Source: Micromonospora sp. RHAY321 (GTDB lineage: Bacteria > Actinomycetota > Actinomycetes > Mycobacteriales > Micromonosporaceae). From it: a DNA stretch of 64,000 nucleotides. A model generated the notes under the pieces. The model ran no database searches, had not been told where the DNA came from, and was given only the letters and a program-made list of their open reading frames with translations. Shown here piece by piece: positions 25,847 through 34,474 of this stretch. Position 1 is the stretch's first letter; every line of letters begins with the position of its first letter. The stretch spans positions 56,250 through 120,249 of the forward strand of contig NZ_JAMHIW010000018.1 of assembly GCF_023896955.1 (NCBI RefSeq). The letters run 5' to 3'. The position numbers were made by a program, and so were the translations under genes.

Positions 25847-27240
25847 CGCGCACCTCCGGTGGGCGGGTTCGGGTCGGTGGTGTCGGCGCCGAGCGTCTGC
25901 TCGATGCCGGTAAACGCGGCGCCCAGGTCGGGGGCCACCACCTCGGGGACGGTGTCCACCGGCGAGGTCTGCGGCACCTGGAGGTCGAACAGCTCGCGCA
26001 GCAGGGCGGCGTACTGGTCGCCGCCGGGCTCCGCGGCCAGTTGGCGAACCTTGACGGTGGGCTGGTGCAGCAGCCGCTGCACCACCCGGTGCACGGTGCG
26101 GGCCACCTCGGCGCGCAGGTCGTCGCCCAGGTCGGGGCGACGCTGGGCGAGCCGGCGCAGCTCGGCGGTGACCACGTCGTCGGCCCGGCCGCGCAGCGCG
26201 GCCACGGTGGGTGCCACGTCGGCGCCGCGCAGCCAGGTGAGGAAGCTCTCCACCTCGCCGAGCACGATCCGCTCGACGGCGGCGGCGTCCGCGGCGGCCG
26301 GACCGTCGGCGAGCAGCGTCGCCATGCGGTCGATGTCGATCACCTCGACGCCGGGCAGCTCGGCGACGCCCTCCTCGACGTCGCGCGGGACGGCCAGGTC
26401 GAGCAGGACCAGCGGGCCACTGGCCCGGTCGCGCCCGGCGAGCGCGGCGTCGACCACCGCTCGGGTGAGGACCGGTTCGGTGGACGCGGTGGCGGCCACT
26501 ACGATGTCCACTGTGGAGAGCGTGTCGGCCAGCTCGCTCATCGGCGCGGCGTTCGCCCCGTACGACTCGGCCAGCCGGACGGCCCGGTCGGCGCCCCGGT
26601 TGCTGACGGTGAGCGGCCCCGCGCCCAGCCGGGACAACGTGGCCACCCCGAGCGAGCCCATCGCGCCGGCCCCGACCACCAGGGCCGGGCGGCCGACGAG
26701 GTCACCGTCGAGATGCCCCGCGGCCAGCTCCAGCGCGGCCGTGACGACGCTCTGGCCGGCCCGGTCGATGCCGGTCTCGGCGTGCGCCCGCTTGCCGACC
26801 CGCAGCGCCTGCTGCATCAGCTCGTGCAGCAGACGGCCGGCCGAGTCGGCGCCGGTGGCCCAGTGGTACGCGTCGCGCAGCTGGCCGAGGATCTGCGCCT
26901 CGCCGACCACCATCGAGTCCAGCCCACTGGCGACCCGGAAGACGTGGTCCACGGCGGCGGCGTCGTAGTGCACGTAGAGGTGGCTGGCGAGCGCCGCCGG
27001 CGCGCAACCGGCCTGCTCGGCCAGGACGGCGCAGATGTCGCCGAGCCCGCCGTGGAAACCGGACACGGCGGCGTAGACCTCCACCCGGTTACAGGTGGAG
27101 ACGAGCACGGCCTCGGTCACGTACGGCTGCGCGACCAGGCGGTCCAGGGTGCGGGTGAGGTCGGCGGGGGGCACGGCCAGCTGCTCCAGCGTGGCGACCG
27201 GGGCGGTCCGGTAGGACGCGCCGACGACAAGCAGTTTCAC
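25843..27240 (-). CDS. hemA: Glutamyl-tRNA reductase
   Basis: This 465-aa NADPH-dependent reductase converts glutamyl-tRNA(Glu) to glutamate-1-semialdehyde, the committed step of C5 haem synthesis. The catalytic Cys lies in LVSTCNRVEVY (about residue 50), and the substrate-binding segment ends FRVASGLDSMVVGEAQILGQLRDAY. The NADPH Rossmann loop is ALVVGAGAMGSLG, followed by a C-terminal dimerisation helix region. The start overlaps the end of rex by 4 bp, so haem entry flux is directly coupled to the redox sensor gene, as in Streptomyces. A degenerate Ala-rich C-terminal tail (DTTDPNPPTGG) is normal for actinobacteria. Confidence 0.97.
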   Translation of the reverse strand: MKLLVVGASYRTAPVATLEQLAVPPADLTRTLDRLVAQPYVTEAVLVSTCNRVEVYAAVSGFHGGLGDICAVLAEQAGCAPAALASHLYVHYDAAAVDHVFRVASGLDSMVVGEAQILGQLRDAYHWATGADSAGRLLHELMQQALRVGKRAHAETGIDRAGQSVVTAALELAAGHLDGDLVGRPALVVGAGAMGSLGVATLSRLGAGPLTVSNRGADRAVRLAESYGANAAPMSELADTLSTVDIVVAATASTEPVLTRAVVDAALAGRDRASGPLVLLDLAVPRDVEEGVAELPGVEVIDIDRMATLLADGPAAADAAAVERIVLGEVESFLTWLRGADVAPTVAALRGRADDVVTAELRRLAQRRPDLGDDLRAEVARTVHRVVQRLLHQPTVKVRQLAAEPGGDQYAALLRELFDLQVPQTSPVDTVPEVVAPDLGAAFTGIEQTLGADTTDPNPPTGGAR

Positions 27241-28007
27241 GTGCCGATCGCCTCCTGGGTGTCGGTGGCCGCGAGCCCGCCGGGCAGGGCGGTGAGGGCG
27301 GAGCCGCCGGTGGCGGGCAGCGCGGTCAGCGACGCCTTGCGGTGCTCATGGAAGGACAGAATCTGCAGCTCGATGGCGAGGTCGACCTTGCGCACGTCAA
27401 CCCCCTCCGGAACCGAGAGTACGCACGGCGCGAAGTTGAGGATGCTCGTCACGCCGACCGCGACCAGCTGGTCGGCGACCCGCTGGGCCGCGGCGGCCGG
27501 GGTGGCGATCACGCCGATCGAGATGGACTCGGCCGCGGCGATCGCCGGAAGCTCGTCGACATGGCGTACAACCAGGCCGTTGATCTCTTCGCCCACCCGG
27601 GAGGGATCGGCGTCGAGCAGTGCGGCGATCCGGAAGCCCCGGCCGGCGAACCCGTCGTAGCCGGCCAGAGCGTGACCGAGATTACCCACGCCGACCAGGG
27701 CGACCGCCCGGTGCTGGGTGAGCCCGAGCACATACTCGATCTGCTCGATCAGCAACGCGACGTCGTAGCCGACGCCCCGGGTGCCGTACGAGCCGAGGTG
27801 CGAGAGGTCCTTGCGGAGCTTGGCGGAGTTGACCCCGGCGGCGGCGGAGAGACCCTCGCTGGAGACCGTTTCGTGCCCGGCGTCGGCGAGGTTGTGCAGC
27901 GCGCGCAGGTACTCCGGAAGACGAGCGACGGTCGCCTCGGGCAGGTCCGGGAGCGCCGGTACGGCACCGGCGCGGCCGGACGCGCCTGGGTGACGATGCT
28001 GACTCAT
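27237..28007 (-). CDS. rex: Redox-sensing transcriptional repressor Rex
   Basis: This is 256 aa from ATG 28007 (CGGAGTCTC upstream); a longer frame exists but adds atypical sequence. The N-terminal winged helix (PEATVARLPEYLRALHNLADAG... SAKLRKDLSHLGSYGTRGVGYDV) and the Rossmann domain loop VGVGNLGHALAGYDGF that reads NADH/NAD+ are both clear. The C-terminal domain-swapped helix follows NFAPCVLSVPEGVDVRKVDLAIELQILSFHE. It heads the hemACDB operon and has a matching operator in its own promoter (28127-28144), so it should autoregulate and derepress haem synthesis when NADH rises under low oxygen. Confidence 0.97.
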   Translation of the reverse strand: MSQHRHPGASGRAGAVPALPDLPEATVARLPEYLRALHNLADAGHETVSSEGLSAAAGVNSAKLRKDLSHLGSYGTRGVGYDVALLIEQIEYVLGLTQHRAVALVGVGNLGHALAGYDGFAGRGFRIAALLDADPSRVGEEINGLVVRHVDELPAIAAAESISIGVIATPAAAAQRVADQLVAVGVTSILNFAPCVLSVPEGVDVRKVDLAIELQILSFHEHRKASLTALPATGGSALTALPGGLAATDTQEAIGT

Positions 28008-28115
28008 GAGACTCCGTGCGGTGCGATCCTCGGCCAACTCCGCTGGTGGGCCGCTTATGGACTCCCGCTGGCGACCGAGATTGCCGGCTGTGCTAGCAGG
28101 GCGCGTCGGAACTAG

Positions 28116-28144
28116 AGAGTAGGCGCTTGTGAAGACGTGCACAA
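28116..28144 (-). promoter_or_regulatory. rex promoter with overlapping Rex operator
   Basis: TTGTG-N8-CACAA at 28127-28144 matches the Rex operator consensus TTGTGAA-N4-TTCACAA in both outer half-sites. On the minus strand the same bases give a -35 TTGTGC (28144-28139), and 17 bp later a -10 TACTCT (28121-28116). The operator therefore covers the -35 and most of the spacer. That is the expected layout for Rex autorepression. The untranslated leader to ATG 28007 would be about 100 nt. Confidence 0.8.
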
Positions 28145-28352
28145 ATCGCGATCTTGCCGCTGCGTGACGCGACCCCACCAGCACCTCCATTCCACAAGAT
28201 CGATCCAACCGTGCCACCACCTGCACCGTCGGCGCGATTATTGCTCAATCCCGACTTCTCTGACCAATCCCGCGCCCACCCTCCCGAGCCCTTGAGCAGG
28301 GGTAGGGACAGCACTACGGGAGAAAGACAGGGCTTCGGGATGGGAGGTGGCA

Positions 28353-29681
28353 GTGGCGGTGCCTAGCCTTCTGGACATGACCGCCGTTGCCGCCACCAGC
28401 GACCAGCAGACGCTGGTACCGAGCATCCCCCGCCAGCTCTTCGTCGACTCCGGGTACGTGCTGCTCGGCCTTCCCCTGGCCGTGGCCAGCTTCGTCGTCC
28501 TCGTCGTGGGTCTCGCGGTAGGCGTGGGGCTGGTGGTCACGGTGATCGGCCTGCCCATCCTCAGCGGCACCCTGTACGCCGCCCGAGGGCTGGCCGACAT
28601 CGAGCGGCTGCGGCTGCCCGCCGTACTCCGGCAGCCCCGGATCCGGCCGCACTACCGGATGGCGGAGGCCGGCGCGAACGCCTGGCGGCGGATCTTCGTG
28701 CCGATGCGGGACGCCCAGTCCTGGCTCGATCTGGCACACGGCATCCTGCGACTGATCGTGGCGGTACTCACGTTCGTGGTGGCGATGGTCTGGTGGGCCG
28801 CCGCGGTCGCGGGCTCGCTCTACTGGGCGTACGACTGGACGCTGCCGCACGGCCAGGGCGACGGCGACGGCGACCTCGCCCAACTGCTCGGCCTGGGCGA
28901 CTCGACCACCGCCCGGATCGGGCTGACCACCGCGGTCGGCGTGTTCTTCCTGATCACCCTGCCGATCGTGGTCCGGGGCTGCGCGCTGCTCCAGGCCAGC
29001 TTCGCCCGCGCCATGCTGACCGGGGTCGCTGAGATGCGGGACCGGATCACCGTGCTGGAGGAGCAGAAGAGGGCGGCCGTCTCCGCCGAGGCGTCCGCGC
29101 TGCGCCGGCTGGAGCGCGACATCCACGACGGCCCCCAGCAGCGCCTGGTCCGGCTGGCCATGGACCTCAGCCGGGCCCGGCTGCAACTCGCCTCCGACCC
29201 GGAGGCGGCCGGGCGGACCATCGACGAGGCGGTCACCCAGACCCGCGACACGCTGGCCGAGCTGCGGGCGCTGTCCCGGGGCATCGCCCCGCCGATCCTG
29301 GTCGACCGGGGGCTGCCCAGCGCGCTGGCCGCCCTCGCCGGCCGAGGGCTGATCCCGATCGAGCTACAGGTCGACCCGCAGCTCGGCACGCCCGGCGGGC
29401 GACTCGACCCGGCCGTGGAGAACACCGCGTACTTCATGGTGGCCGAGGCGCTGACCAACGTCGCCAAACACAGCCGCGCCACCGAAGCCGTGGTGGCCGT
29501 CTCCCGGCACGGCAGCCAGCTCCGGGTGTCGGTGGGCGACGACGGGCACGGCGGCGCGCACCTGGCCAAGGGGCACGGCCTGGTCGGCATCGCCGACCGG
29601 GTCCGGGCCGCCGGTGGCGAGCTCGCCGTGATCAGCCCGGTCGGTGGGCCCACCGAGATCCGCGCGGACCTTCCCCTGTGA
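28353..29681 (+). CDS. NarL-type sensor histidine kinase with putative sensor membrane domain
   Basis: This is 442 aa from GTG 28353, chosen because GGAGG (28343-28347) is 5 nt upstream; GTG 28347 and ATG 28377 are alternatives. Residues about 25-220 form a membrane sensor region with four to five spans (LFVDSGYVLLGLPLAVASF..., LIVAVLTFVVAMVWWAAAVAG, VGVFFLITLPIVVRGCALL). The HisKA_3 box RRLERDIHDGPQQRLVRL carries the phospho-His (about H258), and the ATPase has N-box EALTNVAKHSRA and G-box GHGLVGIADR. The response regulator follows 67 bp downstream. The signal is unknown; the sensor domain type is common in cell-envelope stress systems. Confidence 0.92.
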   Translation: MAVPSLLDMTAVAATSDQQTLVPSIPRQLFVDSGYVLLGLPLAVASFVVLVVGLAVGVGLVVTVIGLPILSGTLYAARGLADIERLRLPAVLRQPRIRPHYRMAEAGANAWRRIFVPMRDAQSWLDLAHGILRLIVAVLTFVVAMVWWAAAVAGSLYWAYDWTLPHGQGDGDGDLAQLLGLGDSTTARIGLTTAVGVFFLITLPIVVRGCALLQASFARAMLTGVAEMRDRITVLEEQKRAAVSAEASALRRLERDIHDGPQQRLVRLAMDLSRARLQLASDPEAAGRTIDEAVTQTRDTLAELRALSRGIAPPILVDRGLPSALAALAGRGLIPIELQVDPQLGTPGGRLDPAVENTAYFMVAEALTNVAKHSRATEAVVAVSRHGSQLRVSVGDDGHGGAHLAKGHGLVGIADRVRAAGGELAVISPVGGPTEIRADLPL

Positions 29682-29748
29682 GCCGGCAGGCCCGCTGGGC
29701 ACCGCACCGAGCCCGCGAGGCGGGCCGGACGTGGTAGACAACACAGCC

Positions 29749-30402
29749 ATGCGCATTGTGATCGCCGACGACGCCGTCCTGCTCCGGGAGGGGCTGGTGC
29801 GGCTGCTGACCGAGAGCGGGCACCACGTGGTGGCCGCCGTCGGGGACGGCGACGCGCTGGTGGAGGCGGTCGTCGAGCACCGGCCCGACGTGTCGATCGT
29901 CGACGTCCGGATGCCGCCGTCGCACACCGACGAGGGGCTGCGGGCGGCGGTGGAGGCGCGTCGGCTGGTGCCGCGTACGCCGATCCTGGTGCTGTCCCAG
30001 TACGTCGAGGTCTCGTACGCCGACGACCTGCTGGCCACCACCGGCGGCGCCGGCGGCGGGATCGGTTACCTGCTCAAGGACCGGGTCGCCGCGATCGACG
30101 AGTTCCTCGACGCGCTGCGCCGGGTGGCGGCCGGCGGCACGGTGCTCGACCCGGAGGTGGTGGGCCAGCTCTTCGCCCGGCGCCGCCGGGACGACCCGCT
30201 GCGCGAGCTGACCCCGCGCGAGCGCGAGGTCCTCGCCCTGATGGCCGAGGGGCGGTCGAACATCGCCATCGCCCGCGCCCTGGTCGTCAGCGACGGCGCC
30301 GTGGAGAAGCACGTGCGCAACATCTTCACGAAGCTCACGCTGCCGCCCGACACCGAGCAGCACCGGCGGGTGCTGGCCGTCCTCACCTACCTGCGGAACT
30401 GA
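29749..30402 (+). CDS. NarL/LuxR-family response regulator
   Basis: This 217-aa regulator starts at ATG 29749. The receiver has the acidic pair ADD (D7-D8), phospho-acceptor D52 in SIVDVRMPP and the Lys in YLLKDRV. The LuxR-type HTH reads LTPREREVLALMAEGRSNIAIARALVVSDGAVEKHVRNIFTKL. It is the cognate partner of the kinase just upstream. The gene end overlaps the convergent HAD gene by 20 bp, so there is no room for a terminator between them. Confidence 0.94.
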   Translation: MRIVIADDAVLLREGLVRLLTESGHHVVAAVGDGDALVEAVVEHRPDVSIVDVRMPPSHTDEGLRAAVEARRLVPRTPILVLSQYVEVSYADDLLATTGGAGGGIGYLLKDRVAAIDEFLDALRRVAAGGTVLDPEVVGQLFARRRRDDPLRELTPREREVLALMAEGRSNIAIARALVVSDGAVEKHVRNIFTKLTLPPDTEQHRRVLAVLTYLRN

Positions 30403-31045
30403 CCTCCCGGGCCAGGGCGACCGCGTCGGTGAGGGTGTCGGCCACCGGGTGACCGGAGGCGCGCAGCCGGGCCGGGTCGGTGAACCCGCCGGTGTAGAGC
30501 ACCGCACGGCCACCCACCGCGAGCGCGGCGTCCGCGTCGTCGATGGAGTCGCCGATCAGCACCACCGAGTCGCCGTCGACGCCCAGCTCGGCCAGGTGCC
30601 GCTGGAGCGGCTCGGCCTTGCGGCCGCCGCCCACGGCGGCCCGCAGCCCGTCCACCCGGGTGAAGTGGCCGGTCAGCCCGTAGGTGTGCACGGTGGGCAC
30701 CAGTTCCTCGTGGAACCACATGGAGAGCAGGCTCTGACTGCCCGTCCAGGCGGCCATGGCGGTCCGCGCGTCGGCTGCCAGCTCGCAGGTCGTCAACCCG
30801 CTGCGGTACGCGTCGTGGAAGATCCGGTCCAGCCGGCCGAACTCGTCGTCGTCCACGGCCTGGCCGAGCACCTCGGCGTAGTACTCGGCGATCGGCCGGC
30901 GGAACCGCACCCGGTGCTCGTCGGAGGTGACGGCCGGCCCGCCCACGCTGGCGAACGCGGCGTTGGTGGCGGCCACCACCAGACTGAGGTCGTTGAGCAG
31001 GGTGCCGTTCCAGTCCCACACCAGGTGGGGGTGCGCAGGGGTCAT
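30383..31045 (-). CDS. HAD-family hydrolase (phosphoglycolate phosphatase-like)
   Basis: This is 220 aa from ATG 31045. HAD motif I is VWDWNGTLLND: Trp occupies the position between the two Asp in DxD (DWN), so the second residue of the canonical DxD is Asn rather than Asp. Motif II lies in the SLLSMWF region and motif IV reads VVLIGDSIDDADAALAVGGRAVLYTGG. The cap inserts at residues 15-80. It is probably a small-molecule phosphatase, but loss of the second motif-I Asp leaves activity uncertain. It lies 20 bp downstream of the glutaredoxin-like gene on the same strand, so it may be the tail of the acyl-CoA-ligase operon. Confidence 0.85.
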   Translation of the reverse strand: MTPAHPHLVWDWNGTLLNDLSLVVAATNAAFASVGGPAVTSDEHRVRFRRPIAEYYAEVLGQAVDDDEFGRLDRIFHDAYRSGLTTCELAADARTAMAAWTGSQSLLSMWFHEELVPTVHTYGLTGHFTRVDGLRAAVGGGRKAEPLQRHLAELGVDGDSVVLIGDSIDDADAALAVGGRAVLYTGGFTDPARLRASGHPVADTLTDAVALAREVSSAGR

Positions 31046-31065
31046 CAGAGCACCATAGGCACCAC

Positions 31066-31320
31066 TCAGAGCTGCGGCGTGGTCAGGTCCCGCAGCAGCC
31101 GGTCCTCCTCGACACGCCAGTAGCCGTGCTCCTTGCCGTCGAGCATCACCACCGGCAGCCGGTCCCCGTACTCCCGCTCCAGCTCGTCGTCGCCGGTCAC
31201 GTCCCACTCGACCCACTTGTCCCCGGTGACCGCCACCACCCGGTCGAGCGCCGCCTTGGCGTCGTCGCACAGGTGGCACCCGGGCCGGGTGATCAGGGCG
31301 AGCCGGGCGTCAGTGGACAT
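31066..31320 (-). CDS. Glutaredoxin-like (DUF836) thiol-redox protein
   Basis: This 84-aa thioredoxin-fold protein has the redox motif RPGCHLCDDAK at residues 13-23 (CxxC), followed by a cis-Pro segment DRLPVVMLDGKEHGYW. It corresponds in content and position to M. tuberculosis Rv0508, next to the hem genes. In a mycothiol organism it may be a mycoredoxin relative, although the CHLC motif differs from the CGYC of mycoredoxin-1. The start overlaps the end of the acyl-CoA ligase by 11 bp, so the two are probably co-transcribed. Confidence 0.9.
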   Translation of the reverse strand: MSTDARLALITRPGCHLCDDAKAALDRVVAVTGDKWVEWDVTGDDELEREYGDRLPVVMLDGKEHGYWRVEEDRLLRDLTTPQL

Positions 31321-32947
31321 CGGTTACCTCCGTGCGGGTGTCGGCGTCGGCCGGCGTCGCCGACCGGAGCTGGGTCTTGCGTACCTTGCCGATCGCCGAG
31401 TGCGGCAGGGCGTCGACGAACTCGACCGCGGTCGGGCACTTGAACCGGGCCAGGTTCCGTGCGCAGTGGGCGAGCAGGTCCTCGCCGGTCACCGGTCGCC
31501 CCGGCGTCGGCACCACGTACGCCCGCACAGTCTCGCCGGTCCGCGGGTGCGGCACACCCAGTACCGCCGACTCGGCCACCCCGGGATGCCCGGCGAGCAC
31601 CAGCTCCACCTCGTGCGGATAGACGTTGAAACCGTTGACCAGGATCAGCTCGCCGAGCCGGTCGACCAGGAAGAGGTCCCCGTCCTCGTCGGCGTACGCG
31701 ATGTCGCCGGTGCCCCACCAGCCGTCGCCGTCGGGGCCGTCCCGCCCGTCGGGCCAGTAGCCGGAGAAGAGGTTGGGGCCGCACACCACGACCTGCCCCG
31801 GGTCGGTGCCGGGCGCCACGTCGGAGATGTCCAGCTCATCCGGGTCGTCTTCGGGGACGGCCAGGCCGTCGCGCCACAGGTCCGCCCCGTCCGCGCCGAC
31901 CAGGCGCAGCCGCACACCGGGCAGCGGCCGGCCGATCGAACCGGGCTTGGCCACCCGGCCGACCAGGGTGGAGGTGAGCACCGGCGCGGTCTCGGTGAGG
32001 CCGTACCCGACGTGCACCGGGTGACCGCTCGCCTCGGTGAAGCGCGCCGCGACCGCGGGCTCCAACGGCGCCGCTCCGCAGACCGCCACCCGCACCGACG
32101 CCGTCGCCGCGCGGACCCCGTCGGCACCGGCCCAGGCCAGGAACATCGACGGTACGCCGACCAGCACGCTGACCCGGTGCCGGGCGATCTCGTCCAGCCC
32201 CGCCGTCGGTCCCAGCTCGTCGAGCAGCACGCCGGTCGCGCCGTGGTTGACGACCGCGCCGAGCCCGGAGTTGAGCCCGTACGCGTGGAACAGGGGCAGG
32301 GCCAGCAGCACGGTGTCCTCGGGACCGACCACCGGCGGCTCGATCCGGTCGACCTGTTCGTGATTGGCCAGCAGCGCGCGGTGCGAGAGCATCGCGCCCT
32401 TGGGTCGGCCCTCGGTGCCGGAGGTGTAGAGCAGTACGGCCAGGTCGTCACCGCCCCGGTGCGCGAGCGCCGGAGCGGGTGTGTCGGCGGCCGGTCCCGG
32501 CGGCGTCTCGTGCACGGCGGCGAGCGCGGGCAGTTCGGCGGCCACCTCGGCGACCAGCTCCCGGACCCGGTCGGTGCCGATCAGCACCGACGCACCGGAG
32601 TCGGCCAGCACGTGCCGCAACTCCGGCGCGGTGAAGCCGGGGTTGACCGGCACCGCGATCAGCCCGGCGCGCAGGGCGCCGAGCCAGCCGACCACGAAGT
32701 CGGGGCTGTTGGGCAGGGCGAGTGCGACGCGGGGTGGCGTACCGCCGGGGTCGGTGGGTGGCGCGGCAGCGGCCAGGCCGCGGGCGGCGGCGTCGACCGC
32801 GGCGTCCAGTTCGGACCAACTGAGAGTCTGGTCGCGCCAGTGCAGCGCGGCCCGGTCACCGTGGTCGAGAGCCGCCCGGTGGACCCGGTCGGCGAGGTTC
32901 GGCGCGGGGTTCTCCGCTGCGTCCTGCACGGTGATCGAGTCTGGCAC
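31310..32947 (-). CDS. AMP-dependent acyl-CoA synthetase/ligase
   Basis: This is 545 aa from GTG 32947; the open frame continues upstream but becomes low-complexity, while NLADRVHRAALDHGDRAAL is a normal family N-terminus. Adenylation motifs are clear: LLYTSGTEGRPKGAMLSH (A3), GYGLTETAPVLT (A5), TGDIAYADEDGDLFLVDRLGELILVNGFNVYPHEVE (A7-A8), and the C-terminal catalytic Lys in GKVRKTQLR. It activates a carboxylate, most likely a medium or long fatty acid, to acyl-AMP and acyl-CoA. It is divergent from bldN and heads a small operon with the glutaredoxin-like and HAD genes. Confidence 0.92.
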   Translation of the reverse strand: MPDSITVQDAAENPAPNLADRVHRAALDHGDRAALHWRDQTLSWSELDAAVDAAARGLAAAAPPTDPGGTPPRVALALPNSPDFVVGWLGALRAGLIAVPVNPGFTAPELRHVLADSGASVLIGTDRVRELVAEVAAELPALAAVHETPPGPAADTPAPALAHRGGDDLAVLLYTSGTEGRPKGAMLSHRALLANHEQVDRIEPPVVGPEDTVLLALPLFHAYGLNSGLGAVVNHGATGVLLDELGPTAGLDEIARHRVSVLVGVPSMFLAWAGADGVRAATASVRVAVCGAAPLEPAVAARFTEASGHPVHVGYGLTETAPVLTSTLVGRVAKPGSIGRPLPGVRLRLVGADGADLWRDGLAVPEDDPDELDISDVAPGTDPGQVVVCGPNLFSGYWPDGRDGPDGDGWWGTGDIAYADEDGDLFLVDRLGELILVNGFNVYPHEVELVLAGHPGVAESAVLGVPHPRTGETVRAYVVPTPGRPVTGEDLLAHCARNLARFKCPTAVEFVDALPHSAIGKVRKTQLRSATPADADTRTEVTDVH

Positions 32948-33364
32948 AGCGGGCGGCGACAGGCCACGCCCGACGGTCGGGGCAGGGGCCGCACAACGAC
33001 GCCTCCCCAGTCCCGTCTGCGGGACCGACCACTGTGCCGCCGACGATCCGATCAGGTCCCACGGATGGGACGGATGACCCCGCCTGCCGGCGGTTCGGCC
33101 GGGCACCCACCGCCGACCCGTCGGGTCGGGTCGGCCGAACGGGCATCGCGCCCCCAACCAGGGGATCCATCCTGGATCACCGAGCCGATCCAAAGTCAAT
33201 CGCACACGACGGACAACCGGTCCGCCGACGGTGCGACAGACGGGGAAATACTTCCGCCCTGTGTAACGGACTTGCCACGCGCGGGTGACGTTGGCCCTAT
33301 CATCACTCGGGTCGGCTCACCCCATTTGCCGTGAGTCGACACCCCTCAGCCCGAGGAGGCCCCC
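32948..33364. promoter_or_regulatory. Divergent promoter region between the acyl-CoA ligase and bldN leader
   Basis: These 417 bp hold no convincing gene. A TATCAT hexamer at 33298-33303 is a plausible -10 for rightward transcription about 60 bp before the GAGGAGG at 33353. Its best -35 candidate (TTGCCA 33272) is 20 bp away, so the promoter is not secure. AT-richer patches occur near 33190-33210 and 33240-33270. I see no clear BldD- or WhiA-type dyad. Confidence 0.35.
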
Positions 33365-33520
33365 GTGCCTGTGAGCGCATTGGACCAGCACCTCAAGGGG
33401 AACTGCCGCCCGTCGGCACACCCCGGAACCGTCCTGCCCGACCGGAAGCCCGGTCGGTCCGCACCAACGACCCGCAGACCGGCCCGTCCGGCGACCGACG
33501 AAACGGGGGCGTCGCGGTGA
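33365..33520 (+). CDS. 51-aa upstream ORF, translationally coupled to the BldN-like sigma gene
   Basis: GTG 33365 lies 5 nt after a strong GAGGAGG site (33353-33359). The frame runs 51 codons to a TGA that overlaps the downstream sigma start as GTGA (33517-33520). By my count 41 of 51 third positions are G or C, better than the competing in-frame extension of the sigma ORF over the same bases. The peptide is basic and Pro/Arg/Thr-rich (VPVSALDQHLKGNCRPSAH at the N-terminus), with no known domain. It could be a coupling leader that delivers ribosomes to the poorly sited sigma start, or part of a frameshifted N-terminus. Confidence 0.55.
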   Translation: MPVSALDQHLKGNCRPSAHPGTVLPDRKPGRSAPTTRRPARPATDETGASR

Positions 33521-34467
33521 CCACCTTCGGTTACGCGGAACGCCCGGTCGGCCTGACCGGTCCGACGCCACGCGCCCAGGTCAACGAGCGGCCAGCCGCG
33601 CGCGCTCCGCTCGACGAACCACACGGCACCGCCGTACGGGGCGACGGCGCGGCCCAGCGGATCCGCAACCGGCCGCACCACAACGAGCCACCGCCACGAC
33701 CGGCGGTGCCCGGTGGGAACGCGAAACCGGCCGGCGGCCGGGTCGCCGTCCCGGCCCGTCCGACCATGCCGGTCCAGGGCCGTCGGGTTGACGACACACC
33801 GGCGGCGACCACGGATCCGTCGGCGGGCGAGACGGCGGTGATCCCGGCGGTGCCGTCCACCACGACCCCGACCGGCTTCCCGAGTCGACCGGACCCGTCC
33901 GACCCGGCCACCGAGGTCTGGACGCTCGTCGAGCGGGCGCAGGCCGGCGAGTCCGAGGCGTTCGGCCTGATCTACGACCGGTACGTGGACACCGTCTTCC
34001 GGTTCGTCTACTTCCGGGTCGGCAACCGCCAACTCGCCGAGGACCTCACCTCCGACACCTTCCTGCGGGCGCTCAAGCGCATCGGCAGCTTCACCTGGCA
34101 GGGCCGTGACCTCGGCGCCTGGCTGGTGACCATCGCCCGCAACCTCGTCGCGGACCACTTCAAGTCCGGCCGGTACCGGCTGGAGGTCACCACCGGCGAC
34201 GTCCTCGACGCCGACCGGGAGGACCGGGGCCCCGAGGGCAGCCCGGAGGCGGCGGTGGTCGAGCACATCACCAACGTCGCGCTGCTCACCGCCGTGAAGC
34301 AGCTCAACCCGGAGCAGCAGGAGTGCATCGTGCTCCGGTTCCTCCAGGGCTTCTCGGTCGCCGAGACGGCCCGTGCGATGGGCAAGAACGAGGGCGCCAT
34401 CAAGGCCCTCCAGTACCGGGCGGTCCGCGCGCTGGCCCGACTCCTGCCCGACGGTTTCCAGCCGTAG
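33517..34467 (+). CDS. bldN: BldN-type ECF sigma factor with N-terminal extension
   Basis: Region 2 (LVERAQAGESEAFGLIYDRYVDTVFRFVYFRVGNRQLAEDLTSDTFLRALKRI) and region 4 (LNPEQQECIVLRFLQGFSVAETARAMGKNEGAIKALQYRAV) match the Streptomyces sigma-BldN as I remember it. The GTG 33517 start is chosen because the upstream ORF stops there (GTGA); GTG 33331 in the same frame is an alternative. Either way about 130 residues of Pro/Arg/Thr-rich sequence precede region 2, comparable to the pro-sequence of Streptomyces BldN. Sigma-BldN directs aerial-surface gene expression during development. An RsbN-type anti-sigma gene lies downstream. Start position remains the weak point. Confidence 0.88.
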   Translation: MTTFGYAERPVGLTGPTPRAQVNERPAARAPLDEPHGTAVRGDGAAQRIRNRPHHNEPPPRPAVPGGNAKPAGGRVAVPARPTMPVQGRRVDDTPAATTDPSAGETAVIPAVPSTTTPTGFPSRPDPSDPATEVWTLVERAQAGESEAFGLIYDRYVDTVFRFVYFRVGNRQLAEDLTSDTFLRALKRIGSFTWQGRDLGAWLVTIARNLVADHFKSGRYRLEVTTGDVLDADREDRGPEGSPEAAVVEHITNVALLTAVKQLNPEQQECIVLRFLQGFSVAETARAMGKNEGAIKALQYRAVRALARLLPDGFQP

Positions 34468-34474
34468 TTTCTTT

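Noticed and set aside
33331..33516. GTG 33331 as the sigma factor start
   Set aside because: It lacks a ribosome site and its third-position GC is poor over the first half of the interval, while a competing frame has a strong site; kept only as an alternative.
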